From Actinophytocola sp044466355 (GTDB taxonomy: Bacteria; Actinomycetota; Actinomycetes; Mycobacteriales; Pseudonocardiaceae), in assembly GCF_044466355.1 (NCBI RefSeq), contig NZ_JBITMQ010000006.1:248001-312000 (forward strand): 64,000 nt of DNA, given 5' to 3'. Position 1 is the stretch's first letter. Each line of letters opens with the position of its first letter. Shown in pieces: positions 23,568 through 33,238 of the stretch. The position numbers were made by a program, and so were the translations under genes. The notes below the pieces were generated by a model. That model worked only from the letters and a program-made list of their open reading frames with translations. It was not told the origin of the DNA and made no database searches.

Positions 23568-24568
23568 CCACCACCGCTCCCCAGAAGCCCAAGCCGGGCG
23601 CGGCCTTCGCGGCGCGGTTGTTCGGTGGGGGCAGTGCCACCGTGTTCGCGCTGCTGGCGCTCGTCTTCGTGGTGATCCTGTTCCTCAACCCCAGCTTCTT
23701 CGAGCCGCCGTCGTTGATGGCGTTCGCGAAGAAGGCGGCGCCGCTCGTCGTGCTGGCGGTGGGCCAGTACGTCGTGATCGTGTGCGGCGAGCTGGACCTG
23801 TCCGTCGGCTCGCTGGTCGGCGCGCAGGTCGTGATCGCGGCCGCCGTGATCGACGGGCGGGAGAGCATGACCCTGCCCGTGCTGCTCCTCATGGTGGCGT
23901 TCGGCGTCCTGGTCGGGCTCGTGAACGGGCTCGTGGTCACCGTCCTCAAAGTCCACTCGCTGATCGCGACGCTGGGCATGATGCTCGTCCTCTACGGCGC
24001 GATCCGCCTGTGGACCGGCGGTGCGCCGACGGGCGCGCTGTCCGAGGGCTTCCGCGAGATCGGGCGCGGCGGGATCGACATGCCCGTGCTGCGGCAGCTG
24101 CCGTGGGCGTTGCTGGTGGCCGTCGCGGTGGTGGTCGTCGCGGCGGTCATGATGCGCAAACCCTTCGGTCGCACGCTGGTCGCGGCCGGGGACAACGAGA
24201 AGGCGGCGGCGTTCGCCGGTGTCCGGGTGTGGTGGGTGCGCACGATCGCGTTCGTGCTGTCGAGTGTGCTGGCCACGCTCGCGGGGGTGCTCATCGGCGG
24301 GTACGCGGGCGTCACCGCACAGGTCGGCGAGGGCCTTGAGTTCACCGCGATCACCGCGGTGGTCCTCGGCGGCGTGGTGCTCGGCGGTGGCCGCGGCACC
24401 GTACTGGCCGCGATGGGCGGCGCACTGACCCTCGAAGCCCTGTTCACCCTGTTCACCCAGCTGGGCCTGCCGTCGACCATCCGGCCGACGTTCCAGGGCC
24501 TGATCATCATCGCGGCCGTCGCGTGGGCCGCACGGGAGCGGCGCAAGCCGTTCATTCCCCAGTCCTAG
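23564..24568 (+). CDS. Sugar ABC transporter permease 2 (RbsC type)
   Basis: A 334-residue permease paralogous to the preceding one: VGQYVVIVCGELDLSVGSLV, VLKVHSLIATLGMMLVLYG, and coupling loop GDNEKAAAFAGVRVWWVRT. The start is a rare TTG at 23564 overlapping the upstream stop as TTGA, with AGGGGG just before it; no in-frame ATG or GTG lies close by. Two different permeases imply a heterodimeric channel. Confidence 0.93.
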   Translation: MTTTAPQKPKPGAAFAARLFGGGSATVFALLALVFVVILFLNPSFFEPPSLMAFAKKAAPLVVLAVGQYVVIVCGELDLSVGSLVGAQVVIAAAVIDGRESMTLPVLLLMVAFGVLVGLVNGLVVTVLKVHSLIATLGMMLVLYGAIRLWTGGAPTGALSEGFREIGRGGIDMPVLRQLPWALLVAVAVVVVAAVMMRKPFGRTLVAAGDNEKAAAFAGVRVWWVRTIAFVLSSVLATLAGVLIGGYAGVTAQVGEGLEFTAITAVVLGGVVLGGGRGTVLAAMGGALTLEALFTLFTQLGLPSTIRPTFQGLIIIAAVAWAARERRKPFIPQS

Positions 24569-24577
24569 AAGGAGATA
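24569..24577 (+). promoter_or_regulatory. Very strong ribosome binding site of the sugar-binding lipoprotein
   Basis: AAGGAGATA, ending 3 bases before ATG 24581. It is the best Shine-Dalgarno in this operon and would raise binding-protein output over the permeases and ATPase. Confidence 0.8.
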
Positions 24578-24580
24578 CCG

Positions 24581-25783
24581 ATGCGGAGAACGCGTGTCCT
24601 CGTCGCCGGATTAGCCGCCGCGGCGCTCACGCTGACCGCCTGCACCACCGACGCCCCGACCGAGCAGGCGCCGGCGGGCGGTGGTGAGACGGAGCAGGAG
24701 CAGTCCTCGGACGGCGAGTGGTTCGTCCAGGCGGAGTACGACAAGCAGCTCGCCCAGCGCGACAAGGAACCCGAGGGGCCTGCCGACCAGCCGTGGCTGC
24801 AGGCGATCGAACCGGAGATGGTCGACACCGCGGAGTACAAGCAGGACGGCAAGACGCTGTGCTTCTCCAACGCCTCGGTGTCCAACCCGTGGCGCGTCAC
24901 CGGCTGGATCACCATGCAGCAGCAGGTGGAGGTGCTCAAGGAAGCGGGTGAGATCAGCGAGTTCCGCGTCTCCGACGCCGCCGACGACGACAACCAGCAG
25001 ATCTCCGACATCCAGGCGTTCGTGGATGCCGGTGACTGCAACGCGATCATCATCTCGCCGTCCACCACCGCGACCCTCACCCCGGCCGTCGAGGCCGCGT
25101 GCGAGAGCGGCGTGCCGGTGATCGTGTTCGACCGCGGCGTGAATACCGACTGCATGGTCACGTTCATCCACCCGATCGGCGGCTACGCCTACGGCGCGGA
25201 CGCGGCCGAGTTCCTCGTCGACAAGCTGGAGCCGGGCTCGAAGGTGCTCGCGCTGCGCATCCTGCCCGGCGTGGACGTGCTCGAGCACCGCTGGGCCGCC
25301 GCGCAGAAGATCTTCGGCGACAGCGACCTCGAGGTGCTCGGCGACGAGTTCACCGGCGGCGACGGCGCGAAGATCAAGGACATCGTCACCCAGTACCTGC
25401 AGCGCGGCGACGTCGACGGCATCTGGATGGACGCCGGTGACGGCGCGGTCGCGGCCGTCGAGGCGTTCGAGGACGCGGGCAAGGACTACCCGGTGATGGC
25501 GGGCGAGGACGAGCTGTCGTTCATGCGCAAGTGGAAGGACACCGGCATGACCGCGATCGCGCCGGTGTACTCGAACTTCCAGTGGCGCACGCCGATCCTG
25601 GCCGCGGTGAAGATCTGGAAGGGCGAGCAGGTGCCGAAGGAGTGGGTGCTGCCGCAGGACCCGATCACCGACGCCGACCGCGACGAGTTCCTCGACCGCA
25701 ACAAGGACATGCCCGCGCTGCACTACGCCAAGTTCGGCGGCGAGGACCTGCCCGGCTTCCCCAACGCCTGGAAAGATCGCTGA
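24581..25783 (+). CDS. Sugar ABC transporter substrate-binding lipoprotein (RbsB-like fold)
   Basis: A 400-residue extracytoplasmic lipoprotein. Signal peptide MRRTRVLVAGLAAAALTLTAC with lipobox LTAC and lipidated Cys21. A Glu/Gln/Ser-rich linker follows, then a periplasmic-binding-protein type 1 fold: DAGDCNAIIISPSTTATLTP, GVPVIVFDRGVNTDCMVTFI and GVDVLEHRWAAAQKIFGDSD. It is longer than E. coli RbsB by about 100 residues, mostly in the N-terminal extension. It delivers the sugar to the permease pair. The ligand is not ribose by necessity; the epimerase and ThuA/dehydrogenase neighbours suggest a hexose, ketose or oxidised sugar. Confidence 0.93.
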   Translation: MRRTRVLVAGLAAAALTLTACTTDAPTEQAPAGGGETEQEQSSDGEWFVQAEYDKQLAQRDKEPEGPADQPWLQAIEPEMVDTAEYKQDGKTLCFSNASVSNPWRVTGWITMQQQVEVLKEAGEISEFRVSDAADDDNQQISDIQAFVDAGDCNAIIISPSTTATLTPAVEAACESGVPVIVFDRGVNTDCMVTFIHPIGGYAYGADAAEFLVDKLEPGSKVLALRILPGVDVLEHRWAAAQKIFGDSDLEVLGDEFTGGDGAKIKDIVTQYLQRGDVDGIWMDAGDGAVAAVEAFEDAGKDYPVMAGEDELSFMRKWKDTGMTAIAPVYSNFQWRTPILAAVKIWKGEQVPKEWVLPQDPITDADRDEFLDRNKDMPALHYAKFGGEDLPGFPNAWKDR

Positions 25784-25802
25784 GGACCGCGGAGAAAACA
25801 CG

Positions 25803-26654
25803 ATGAGACACGCGCTCGGGGTCAACACGTGGGTCTGGACGTCCCCGCTCACCGACACCGCACTCGCCGAGCTGGCACCCAGGATCGCGGGCTGGGGGTT
25901 CGACGTCGTCGAGCTGCCGGTCGAGAACCCGGGTGACTGGGACCCCGGGCGCGCCGCGTCGCTCCTCGCCGATCTCGGGCTGGCCGCCTCGGTCGTGCTC
26001 GTGATGGGCGAGGGCCGCGAACTGGTGGCGGCGGACGCCACCACCGTGCTGTCCACACAGGACTACCTCCGCCACGTGGTCGACGTGGCGGAGGTGGTCG
26101 GTGCCCCGGCGATCTCCGGTCCCGCGTACGCGTCGGTCGGCCGCACGTGGCGGATGTCCGACGAGGAGAGGAAGATCCGGTGCGCGGAGCTGCGGGACGG
26201 GCTCATCCCGGTGGCCGAGCACGCGGCCGCGGCGGGCGTGCGGATCGGCGTCGAACCGCTGAACCGCTACGAGACGAGCCTGATCAACACCGTCGACCAG
26301 GCGCTTGACGCGCTCGACGGCCTGCCGGACACGGTGGGCATCGCGCTCGACATCTACCACATGAACATCGAGGAGACCGACGTCGCCGCGGCCGTCCGCA
26401 GGGCGGGCCCGCGGCTCGCGCACGTCCAGGTGTGCGCCAACGACCGCGGCGCGCCCGGCGCGGACCACCTCGACTGGCAGGGTTTCCTCGCCGCGCTCGA
26501 CGACACGGGCTACCGGGGTCCGCTCGTGATCGAGTCGTTCACCGCCGAGAACGCGACCATCGCCACCGCCGCCTCGGTGTGGCGGCCGCTCGCCCGAACC
26601 CAGGACGCCATCGCCACCGACGGCCTCGCCTTCCTGAAGAAGGTGATGCCCTAG
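25803..26654 (+). CDS. Sugar isomerase/epimerase-like TIM-barrel protein (tagatose/allulose 3-epimerase family)
   Basis: A 283-residue xylose-isomerase-like TIM barrel. The metal and catalytic pattern of D-tagatose 3-epimerase relatives is visible: Glu in IGVEPLNRYE, Asp and His in IALDIYHMNIEE, His in LAHVQVCANDRG, and Glu in GPLVIESF. The family epimerises ketoses at C3; newer members act on 3-keto sugars. It is the last cytoplasmic enzyme of the sugar operon, 19 bases after the binding protein, so it probably performs the first step on the imported sugar. Confidence 0.9.
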   Translation: MRHALGVNTWVWTSPLTDTALAELAPRIAGWGFDVVELPVENPGDWDPGRAASLLADLGLAASVVLVMGEGRELVAADATTVLSTQDYLRHVVDVAEVVGAPAISGPAYASVGRTWRMSDEERKIRCAELRDGLIPVAEHAAAAGVRIGVEPLNRYETSLINTVDQALDALDGLPDTVGIALDIYHMNIEETDVAAAVRRAGPRLAHVQVCANDRGAPGADHLDWQGFLAALDDTGYRGPLVIESFTAENATIATAASVWRPLARTQDAIATDGLAFLKKVMP

Positions 26655-26737
26655 GCACGAGCTCCCCGACGGCGCTGGCACGCCGCGCGGGTCATGACAC
26701 GCCGAACACGTCTCTCAGTGGAGAGGGCACCACGCTC

Positions 26738-29700
26738 ATGAACCTACGCAGATCCCTGGCCGTCGCCGTCGCGGGCGCCACGGCCATCTCCATGCTCGGC
26801 GCGGCGCCCGCCGTCGCCCACCCGGGCGAGCACGGCGACGCGCACGTCCTGATCTTCACCAAGACCACCCAGTTCCGGCACACGGAGGCCATCGAGCAGG
26901 GCGTGCCCGTGCTCACGCAGGCCTTCGCGGACGCCGGCATCACCTCCGAGCACACCGAGGACTCGTCGGTGTTCAACGACGAGTCCCTGTCGCACTTCGA
27001 CGCGCTCGTCATGTTCCAGGCCTCCGGCGACCCGTGGAACGCCGAGGAAAAAGCCGCCTTGGAACGTTACATGCAGGGCGGCGGCGGCATCGTCGCGATC
27101 CACAACGCGACCGACATGCGCGGCAACTACACCTGGTGGGACAACATGATCGGCGCGCTCATGCCCGGTCACGCCGCCACCGGCACGAGCCCTGGCCTCC
27201 CGGGCACGGTCCGCGTCGAGGACCGCACCCACCCGTCGACCAAGCACCTGCCGCAGCGCTGGGAACGCGCGGACGAGTGGTACAACTTCTCGGCCAACGT
27301 CCGCGGTGAGGCCCACGTGCTGGCCACGATGGACGAGTCGACCTACGACCCCGGCTCCAACGGCATGGGCTACGACCACCCGATCTCGTGGTGCAAGCCG
27401 TACGACGGCGGCCGTGCGTGGATGACCGGCATGGGCCACTTCGGCGCGCACTACACGCAGGAAACCGGGCTGGTGCAACACATCCTGGGCGGCGTGAAGT
27501 GGGCGGCAGGCCTGGAGGCGGGTGACTGCGGCGGCACCGTGTGGGACCAGTTCGAACGCGTGCCACTGGACCAGAACACCAGTGCGCCGTACGCGATCGA
27601 CGTCGCACCGGACGGCCGCGTCTTCTTCACCGAGTTGGTCCGCGGCCAGATCCGCGTGTACGACCCGGCCGCGCGGACCACGTCGACCGCGATCACCATC
27701 CCGGTGTACTCCGGCGGTGAGGACGGCCTGCTCGGCATCACACTCGACCCGAACTTCGCCGACAACGGCTGGCTGTACGTCTACTACTCACCGGCGAGCG
27801 ACGACGACACGAACCCGGACAACTTCGTCAACCGGTTGTCCCGCTTCACGGTCGGCGAAGGCTCGCAGATCGACCCGGCGTCGGAGAAGGTCGTGCTGGA
27901 GGTGCCCGCGCGGCGCCTGCCCGACGAGCCGGGCCACACCGGCGGCGGTCTCGACTTCGGTCCGGACGGCACGCTGTACCTGGGTGTCGGCGACGACGTG
28001 AACCCGCACTCCGAGCCGTCCGGCGGCTACGCGCCACTGTCGGAGCGGGACGGCACGTTCCACGACGCGCGCGCCACCTCCGCCAACACCAACGACCTGC
28101 GAGGCAAGGTGCTGCGGATCAAGCCGGAAGCGGACGGCACGTACACCATCCCCGCGGGCAACATGTTCCCGCCTGGCACGGAGAAGACCCGTCCGGAGAT
28201 CTACGCGATGGGCTTCCGCAACCCGTTCCGGTTCGCGATCGACCCGAAGACCGGCGCGCTCGGCGTCGCCGACTACGCACCCGACAACGGCAGCGACAAC
28301 CTCGCGACCCGCGGCCCCGCGGGCATCGTGGAGTGGAACCTCATCTCCGAGCCCGGTTTCTACGGCTGGCCGCTGTGCATGGGGAACAACGAGCCGTTCC
28401 GGGACGTCGACTACCGCACCAACCCGGTGACCGTCGGCGCGTTCTTCGACTGCGCCAACCCGGTCAACGACTCGATCCGCAACACGGGCCTGGTGAACCT
28501 GCCGCCCGCGAAGCCCGCGCAGCTGTGGTACGGCTACCAGCGGTCGTCGGTGCCGGAGGTCATCCCGGCGGGCGGCGGGCTCGCGCCGATGGGTGGCCCG
28601 TTCTACGACTACGACCCGGACCTGCAGTCGGACACCAAGTTCCCGTCCTCGTACGACGGCAAGGCGTTCTTCTACGAGTGGTCGCGGAACAAGATGTACT
28701 CGATCATCCCGAACGAGGCGGGCACGGGGATCGAGAAGGTCAACCCGTTCCTGCCGCAGACGCAGTTCCTCGCGCCGATCGACTCGAAGTTCGGGGCGGA
28801 CGGCTCGATGTACGTGCTCGACTGGGGCGGCGGGTTCGGCCGCGACAACCCGAACTCGGGGCTGTACCGGGTGGACTACGTGTCCGGTTCCCGTTCCCCG
28901 GCGGCGAAGGCGACCGCGACGCCGGACTCCGGGCACGCACCGCTGGCCGTGACGTTCGACGGCGAGTCCAGCACGGACCCGGAGAACGAGGCGCTCACGT
29001 ACGCGTGGGACTTCACCGGTGACGGCACGACCGACTCGACCGACGCCACGCCGTCGTTCACCTACAACGAGAACGGCGTCTACAACGCACGGCTCACGGT
29101 GACCGACCCGCACGGCAAGACCGGCACCACGACGGTGCCGATCACGGTCGGCAACACGAGACCGGAGGTGAACTTCAACCTGCCGCCGACCGGGTCGTTC
29201 TTCGACTTCGGTGACGAGATCAGCTGGGAGCTGGACGTCTCCGACGCCGAGGACGCCACGATCGACGACGCGGACGTGGTGATCCAGCCCGGGCTCGGCC
29301 ACGACGAGCACGCGCACCCCGGCGAGCCGCTGCACGGCAGAACCGGTTCGGTGGTGACGTCGCTCGGCGGTGGTCACGGCGAGGGCATGAACGTCTTCTA
29401 CGCGATCGACGGCCGCTACACCGACTCCGGCGGTGCGGGCGAGATCCCCGCGCTCACCGGGTCGGACACCACGCTGCTGTTCCCGAAACAGCGGGAGGCG
29501 GAGTTCTTCGACCGGTCCGAACGCGTGACGGTCGGCCCGTCGCGGGACATCGAGGGCCACGGCGACGCGGTCACCGGCCAGAACGGCGCGTGGGCGGCGT
29601 ATGACCCGGTGAACCTGCGCAACGTGGACGCGCTGGTGGTCCGTGCGTCGGCGAACGCGGCCGGCGCGGTCGAGCTGCGCCGCGACGCGCCGGACGGCCC

Positions 29701-32700
29701 ACTGCTCGGCACCGCGCAGGTGCCGGCGACCGGCCCGACGTCCTATGTGGACGTTCCGGTGGCGGTGACCGACCCTGGCGAGTCGTTCGTGCTGTACGCG
29801 GTGTTCCCCGGTGCGGGGGAGCGGCGGGTCAACTTCGTCGAGGCCGACGGCAAGGGTTCGTCGCCGACGTCGAAGCCGAAGGTCGCCGTGACCGCGCCGA
29901 CCGCAGAGGCCGACCTGGAGCCGGGCGCGATCCCGGTGCGCGCGTCGGCCACGGACGCGGAGAACACGATCACGAAGGTCGAGTTCTTCGTGGACGGGCA
30001 GTCGATCGGCGTGGACTCCTCGGCGCCCTACGAGGTCACCTGGAACGCGGCCAACGAGGCGCGGTACCGGCTGACGGCGGTCGCCACCAACGACAAGGGC
30101 GCGTCGACGACGTCCCGGATCGTCCAGGTGGAGGTCGGTGACCTCTACGGTGACTGGCAGACGTACAGCAACGTCACCGCCACGTTCGACCGGCCGGACA
30201 CCGACACGTGGATCGTCGACGCCGGTGGCGCGAACATGTGGCAGGGCACCGACGAGTACGGCTCGGTGTACCTGCCGGGCAAGGCGGGCACCGAGTGGAC
30301 CGCCACGGTGAAGATCGAGCGGCAGGGCAACTCGGCGGGCTCGGCGAAGGCCGGGATCATCGTCCGCAACGACGTCACGCAACCCGGGAGGTCGCCGGGC
30401 TACGCGATGCTGGCGATGCGGCCGTCCGGCGGGTTCGAGTGGCTGCGCGACACCGACGGCAACGGTCAGCTCGACGCGAGCACCGGCGCGAGCTCCACGT
30501 CGTACCCGGCGTGGGTGCGGCTGGTGCGTGACGGCGACTCGTACACGGCCTACTGGAGCAAGGACGGTGAGAACTTCACCGCCGTCGGCGATCCGGTGAC
30601 GTTGTCGGGCGCGGGTTCGGTGCAGGACGTCGGGCTCGCGGTGACCGCGCACAACGCGGGCGCCACCAGCGAGGTCGAGTTCACCGGCTGGACGCTTTCC
30701 GACGAGGTGTGGACGCCGGGCACCGGCCCGGAGCCCGAGCCGGGCCCGACCTGCCTGGTGCGGGGCACGGACGCCTTCGACGGTGACTCGCTCAACCGCA
30801 CCCGCTGGTCGACTGTCCGCAACGGACAGGACCTGCCGGTCCGGCTCGCGGACGGCAAGCTGGTGCTGCCGGTGACGAACGGCGACATCAACGAGGCGGC
30901 CGAGGGGCCGATCAGCTACGTCGGCCAGGCGGTGCGGCCGGGCGAGTGGACCGCGTCGACCACGGTGTCGATCGAGCACACCCGTGAGTGGCAGCACGCC
31001 GGGATGCTGGTGCACGGCAGCGACGACGACTACGTGAAGCTGGCGTTCACCCGCAACAACTCCGGCGGCAGGCTGCTGGAGTTCCAGACGGAGGCGGACG
31101 GGTCCCGGACCTGGCACGCCAACGTCACGCTGCCCGCGGACTTCCCGTCGACCGCGCACCTGCGGCTGACCAGCGACGGCACCAGGCTCACCGCGGCGTA
31201 CTCGGCCGACGGCGAGAACTGGACGGCGCTGGCGGGCTCGGCGGCCGTCCTGGAGAACGCGACGATCGGCCTGGTGGCGGCGGGCGACACCGCGGCCCAC
31301 AGCGTCGACGCCGTGTTCGACCACTTCACGATCACCCCGGACACCGAGGACACGGGCGAACGCGAGGCCGCCGACGAGTTCGACGGCACCGCGATCGACG
31401 GGTGCCGGTGGCGGAACGTGGTGCGCTACGACTCCGCACACCTGTCGGTGACCGGTGGTCAGCTGAAGATCCAGACCCAGCCCGGCGACATCAACGGCAC
31501 GGCGAACGAAGGGCCGCGCAACTTCGTCCTCCAGAAGGTCCCGGCCGGTGACTGGGTCGTGGAGACGAAGGTGACGCCGACGATGCTGCACCGTTGGCAG
31601 CTGGCGGGCCTGATCGTGTACGGCGACGACGACAACTACGTGAAGTTCGACGTGGTCGCGCAGAACACGAGCGGCACCCCGCTCAACCTGCACGCGGAGC
31701 TGGTGTCGGAGAAGGACGCCCAGTTCGGCAACGGCGGCAACCGCAACATCGACATCGCGGACTCGTCCGAGAGCGGCTGGTACTTCCTCCGGCTGACCAG
31801 GACGGGCAACACGTACGCGGCGGAGATCAGCGACGGCGGCGTCAACTGGACGTCGCTGGGCAACCCGGTGACCAACGACGCCGAGCTGACCACGGTTGGC
31901 CTGATGGCGATCGGCCCGGAGCAGACCGCCCCGGCCACGATCGGGTTCGACTACTTCCGCGTCGGCACCCCGGACCGCATCGCACCGGCGGTGACGGTCG
32001 AGGTGTCCGACCCGGACGGTCAGAACGGCTGGCACCGGGGCTCGGCGACGGTGACGGCGACGGCCACCGACGACCGGGCGGGCGAGGTCACCGTGTCCTA
32101 CCGGGTGGGCGACGGTGAGTGGACCCCGTACACGGCGCCGGTGGTGCTGGCGGAGGACGGCAACCACGCACTGCGGTTCCGCGCGACGGACGCCGCGGGC
32201 AACGTCTCGGAGGAGGTCCCGGCGACGGCGTTGGTCGACAGCACCGCCCCGGCGGTCACGGTCACCGGCGTGGACGCCAAGGGCGAGTACGACGTGGGCA
32301 CGGCGTTGTCGCTGGACGCGGCCGCGGCCGACCCGGCGTCGGGTGTCGCGTCGGTGCTCGTGGAGCTGGACGGCAAGCGAGTCCAGACCCCGTTGGACGT
32401 CGCACCGGTGGCCGGCGCGCACGAACTGCGCGTGGTGGCCACGGACGAGGCAGGCAACGAGGCGGAGGTGAAGGTCCCGTTCACGGTGACGGTCACGTGG
32501 GACACGGCGGCTGACCTGCTGGTCGGGTACCGAGCGGACGGGAAGGTGGGGATGGCGAGCTACCTGCAGCTGTACGTCCACCTGGCCACCGCCGAGCACC
32601 TGGCGAAGGCGGGCCACGACCAGCAGGCCGTGCAGGCGCTGGACCGCTTCACCAGGGTGGCGAACACGGTCCCGGACACGGAGGTCCGTGCGCAGCTGGT

Positions 32701-32740
32701 CGCGGTGGCCGCGGCCCTGCGGGCCCCGCTGACCGTGTGA
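26738..32740 (+). CDS. Giant secreted ThuA - sugar dehydrogenase - carbohydrate-binding multidomain protein
   Basis: A 2000-residue exported protein. Residues 1-29 are a signal peptide (cut after AVA). About 30-262 is a ThuA domain (HVLIFTKTTQFRHTEAI; GGGGIVAIHNATD). About 269-718 is a soluble glucose/sorbosone-dehydrogenase beta-propeller (VPLDQNTSAPYAIDVAPDGR, HTGGGLDFGPDGTLYLGVGD, YAMGFRNPFRFAIDPKTG), usually PQQ-linked. About 720-805 is PKD; 880-1045 CBM6-like; 1047-1130 Ig-like. About 1133-1746 holds three concanavalin-like modules, the last two clearly paralogous. About 1749-1925 holds two Ig/OmpL47-like modules, and about 1926-2000 a FIMAH-type C-terminal helix domain. It should oxidise or process polysaccharide-bound sugar outside the cell. 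It follows the epimerase by 83 bases. Confidence 0.9.
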   Translation: MNLRRSLAVAVAGATAISMLGAAPAVAHPGEHGDAHVLIFTKTTQFRHTEAIEQGVPVLTQAFADAGITSEHTEDSSVFNDESLSHFDALVMFQASGDPWNAEEKAALERYMQGGGGIVAIHNATDMRGNYTWWDNMIGALMPGHAATGTSPGLPGTVRVEDRTHPSTKHLPQRWERADEWYNFSANVRGEAHVLATMDESTYDPGSNGMGYDHPISWCKPYDGGRAWMTGMGHFGAHYTQETGLVQHILGGVKWAAGLEAGDCGGTVWDQFERVPLDQNTSAPYAIDVAPDGRVFFTELVRGQIRVYDPAARTTSTAITIPVYSGGEDGLLGITLDPNFADNGWLYVYYSPASDDDTNPDNFVNRLSRFTVGEGSQIDPASEKVVLEVPARRLPDEPGHTGGGLDFGPDGTLYLGVGDDVNPHSEPSGGYAPLSERDGTFHDARATSANTNDLRGKVLRIKPEADGTYTIPAGNMFPPGTEKTRPEIYAMGFRNPFRFAIDPKTGALGVADYAPDNGSDNLATRGPAGIVEWNLISEPGFYGWPLCMGNNEPFRDVDYRTNPVTVGAFFDCANPVNDSIRNTGLVNLPPAKPAQLWYGYQRSSVPEVIPAGGGLAPMGGPFYDYDPDLQSDTKFPSSYDGKAFFYEWSRNKMYSIIPNEAGTGIEKVNPFLPQTQFLAPIDSKFGADGSMYVLDWGGGFGRDNPNSGLYRVDYVSGSRSPAAKATATPDSGHAPLAVTFDGESSTDPENEALTYAWDFTGDGTTDSTDATPSFTYNENGVYNARLTVTDPHGKTGTTTVPITVGNTRPEVNFNLPPTGSFFDFGDEISWELDVSDAEDATIDDADVVIQPGLGHDEHAHPGEPLHGRTGSVVTSLGGGHGEGMNVFYAIDGRYTDSGGAGEIPALTGSDTTLLFPKQREAEFFDRSERVTVGPSRDIEGHGDAVTGQNGAWAAYDPVNLRNVDALVVRASANAAGAVELRRDAPDGPLLGTAQVPATGPTSYVDVPVAVTDPGESFVLYAVFPGAGERRVNFVEADGKGSSPTSKPKVAVTAPTAEADLEPGAIPVRASATDAENTITKVEFFVDGQSIGVDSSAPYEVTWNAANEARYRLTAVATNDKGASTTSRIVQVEVGDLYGDWQTYSNVTATFDRPDTDTWIVDAGGANMWQGTDEYGSVYLPGKAGTEWTATVKIERQGNSAGSAKAGIIVRNDVTQPGRSPGYAMLAMRPSGGFEWLRDTDGNGQLDASTGASSTSYPAWVRLVRDGDSYTAYWSKDGENFTAVGDPVTLSGAGSVQDVGLAVTAHNAGATSEVEFTGWTLSDEVWTPGTGPEPEPGPTCLVRGTDAFDGDSLNRTRWSTVRNGQDLPVRLADGKLVLPVTNGDINEAAEGPISYVGQAVRPGEWTASTTVSIEHTREWQHAGMLVHGSDDDYVKLAFTRNNSGGRLLEFQTEADGSRTWHANVTLPADFPSTAHLRLTSDGTRLTAAYSADGENWTALAGSAAVLENATIGLVAAGDTAAHSVDAVFDHFTITPDTEDTGEREAADEFDGTAIDGCRWRNVVRYDSAHLSVTGGQLKIQTQPGDINGTANEGPRNFVLQKVPAGDWVVETKVTPTMLHRWQLAGLIVYGDDDNYVKFDVVAQNTSGTPLNLHAELVSEKDAQFGNGGNRNIDIADSSESGWYFLRLTRTGNTYAAEISDGGVNWTSLGNPVTNDAELTTVGLMAIGPEQTAPATIGFDYFRVGTPDRIAPAVTVEVSDPDGQNGWHRGSATVTATATDDRAGEVTVSYRVGDGEWTPYTAPVVLAEDGNHALRFRATDAAGNVSEEVPATALVDSTAPAVTVTGVDAKGEYDVGTALSLDAAAADPASGVASVLVELDGKRVQTPLDVAPVAGAHELRVVATDEAGNEAEVKVPFTVTVTWDTAADLLVGYRADGKVGMASYLQLYVHLATAEHLAKAGHDQQAVQALDRFTRVANTVPDTEVRAQLVAVAAALRAPLTV

Positions 32741-32746
32741 CAGTCC

Positions 32747-32770
32747 GGGGACCGGTGCCGGCCGGTCCCC
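32747..32770. terminator. First hairpin after the giant secreted protein
   Basis: GGGGACCGG (32747-32755) pairs perfectly with CCGGTCCCC (32762-32770), six-base loop. It starts six bases after the stop codon. Confidence 0.65.
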
Positions 32771-32771
32771 A

Positions 32772-32810
32772 CCCCGGTGCTGGAGCCCGTCGGGTGCTCC
32801 AGCACCGGGG
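32772..32810. terminator. Perfect 15-bp hairpin, likely bidirectional terminator
   Basis: CCCCGGTGCTGGAGC (32772-32786) pairs with GCTCCAGCACCGGGG (32796-32810) around a nine-base loop. It lies between convergent genes and is followed by CTCCTTC on the plus strand. Confidence 0.75.
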
Positions 32811-32839
32811 CTCCTTCGCCGTGATCGGGGTGGACGGCC

Positions 32840-33208
32840 TCAGCGCCAGCGACCGGAGTCCACGTACTCCCGGTCCAGAGCCACGTCGTCGGCGAGCCGG
32901 ATCGCCACGGTGGCCGCCGTGATCACGCAGTTGACAGCCGGTTCGGGCAGGCCACGTGCGGCGTGCCCGAACGCGCCCCGCAGCGCGGCGAGGACAGCGG
33001 CCACCGCCCCGTCGGGCGACGCGTGCGCGGTGGCGGCCAGCTGGTCGTAGCACGGTGCCATCTCGGCGAACAGCCCGGCCAGGGCCTCGTTGACGTCCGC
33101 GAGGTCGCGACTGCCGAGCAACAGCTTCCGTTGCGCACTCTGCACCGCCTGCCGCAGCACCGGCGTGGGATCGCGGCCCTCGGTGACATGTTTCACGGTA
33201 TCAGTCAC
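32840..33208 (-). CDS. Small helical hypothetical protein
   Basis: A 122-residue soluble, mostly helical protein not recognised. It reads through AVQSAQRKLLLGSRDLADVN, LAGLFAEMAPCYDQLAATAH and a C-terminal half ending CVITAATVAIRLADDVAL. Third-position GC supports coding. GTG 33208 is the preferred start, but GTG 33196 is possible and no good Shine-Dalgarno is seen. Upstream on the same strand an inverted repeat TGCAGA-N5-TCTGCA (33239-33255) could be an operator. Convergent with the giant protein. Confidence 0.6.
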   Translation of the reverse strand: MTDTVKHVTEGRDPTPVLRQAVQSAQRKLLLGSRDLADVNEALAGLFAEMAPCYDQLAATAHASPDGAVAAVLAALRGAFGHAARGLPEPAVNCVITAATVAIRLADDVALDREYVDSGRWR

Positions 33209-33238
33209 GGAATGTGATTCTACGCTGCACATGCAATT

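Noticed and set aside
27788..32617. A 1609-codon open frame on the minus strand under the giant secreted protein
   Set aside because: It is a compositional shadow: in GC-rich DNA the antisense frame rarely meets stops. Its translation is Arg/His/Val-rich low-complexity, and the plus-strand frame has clear domains.
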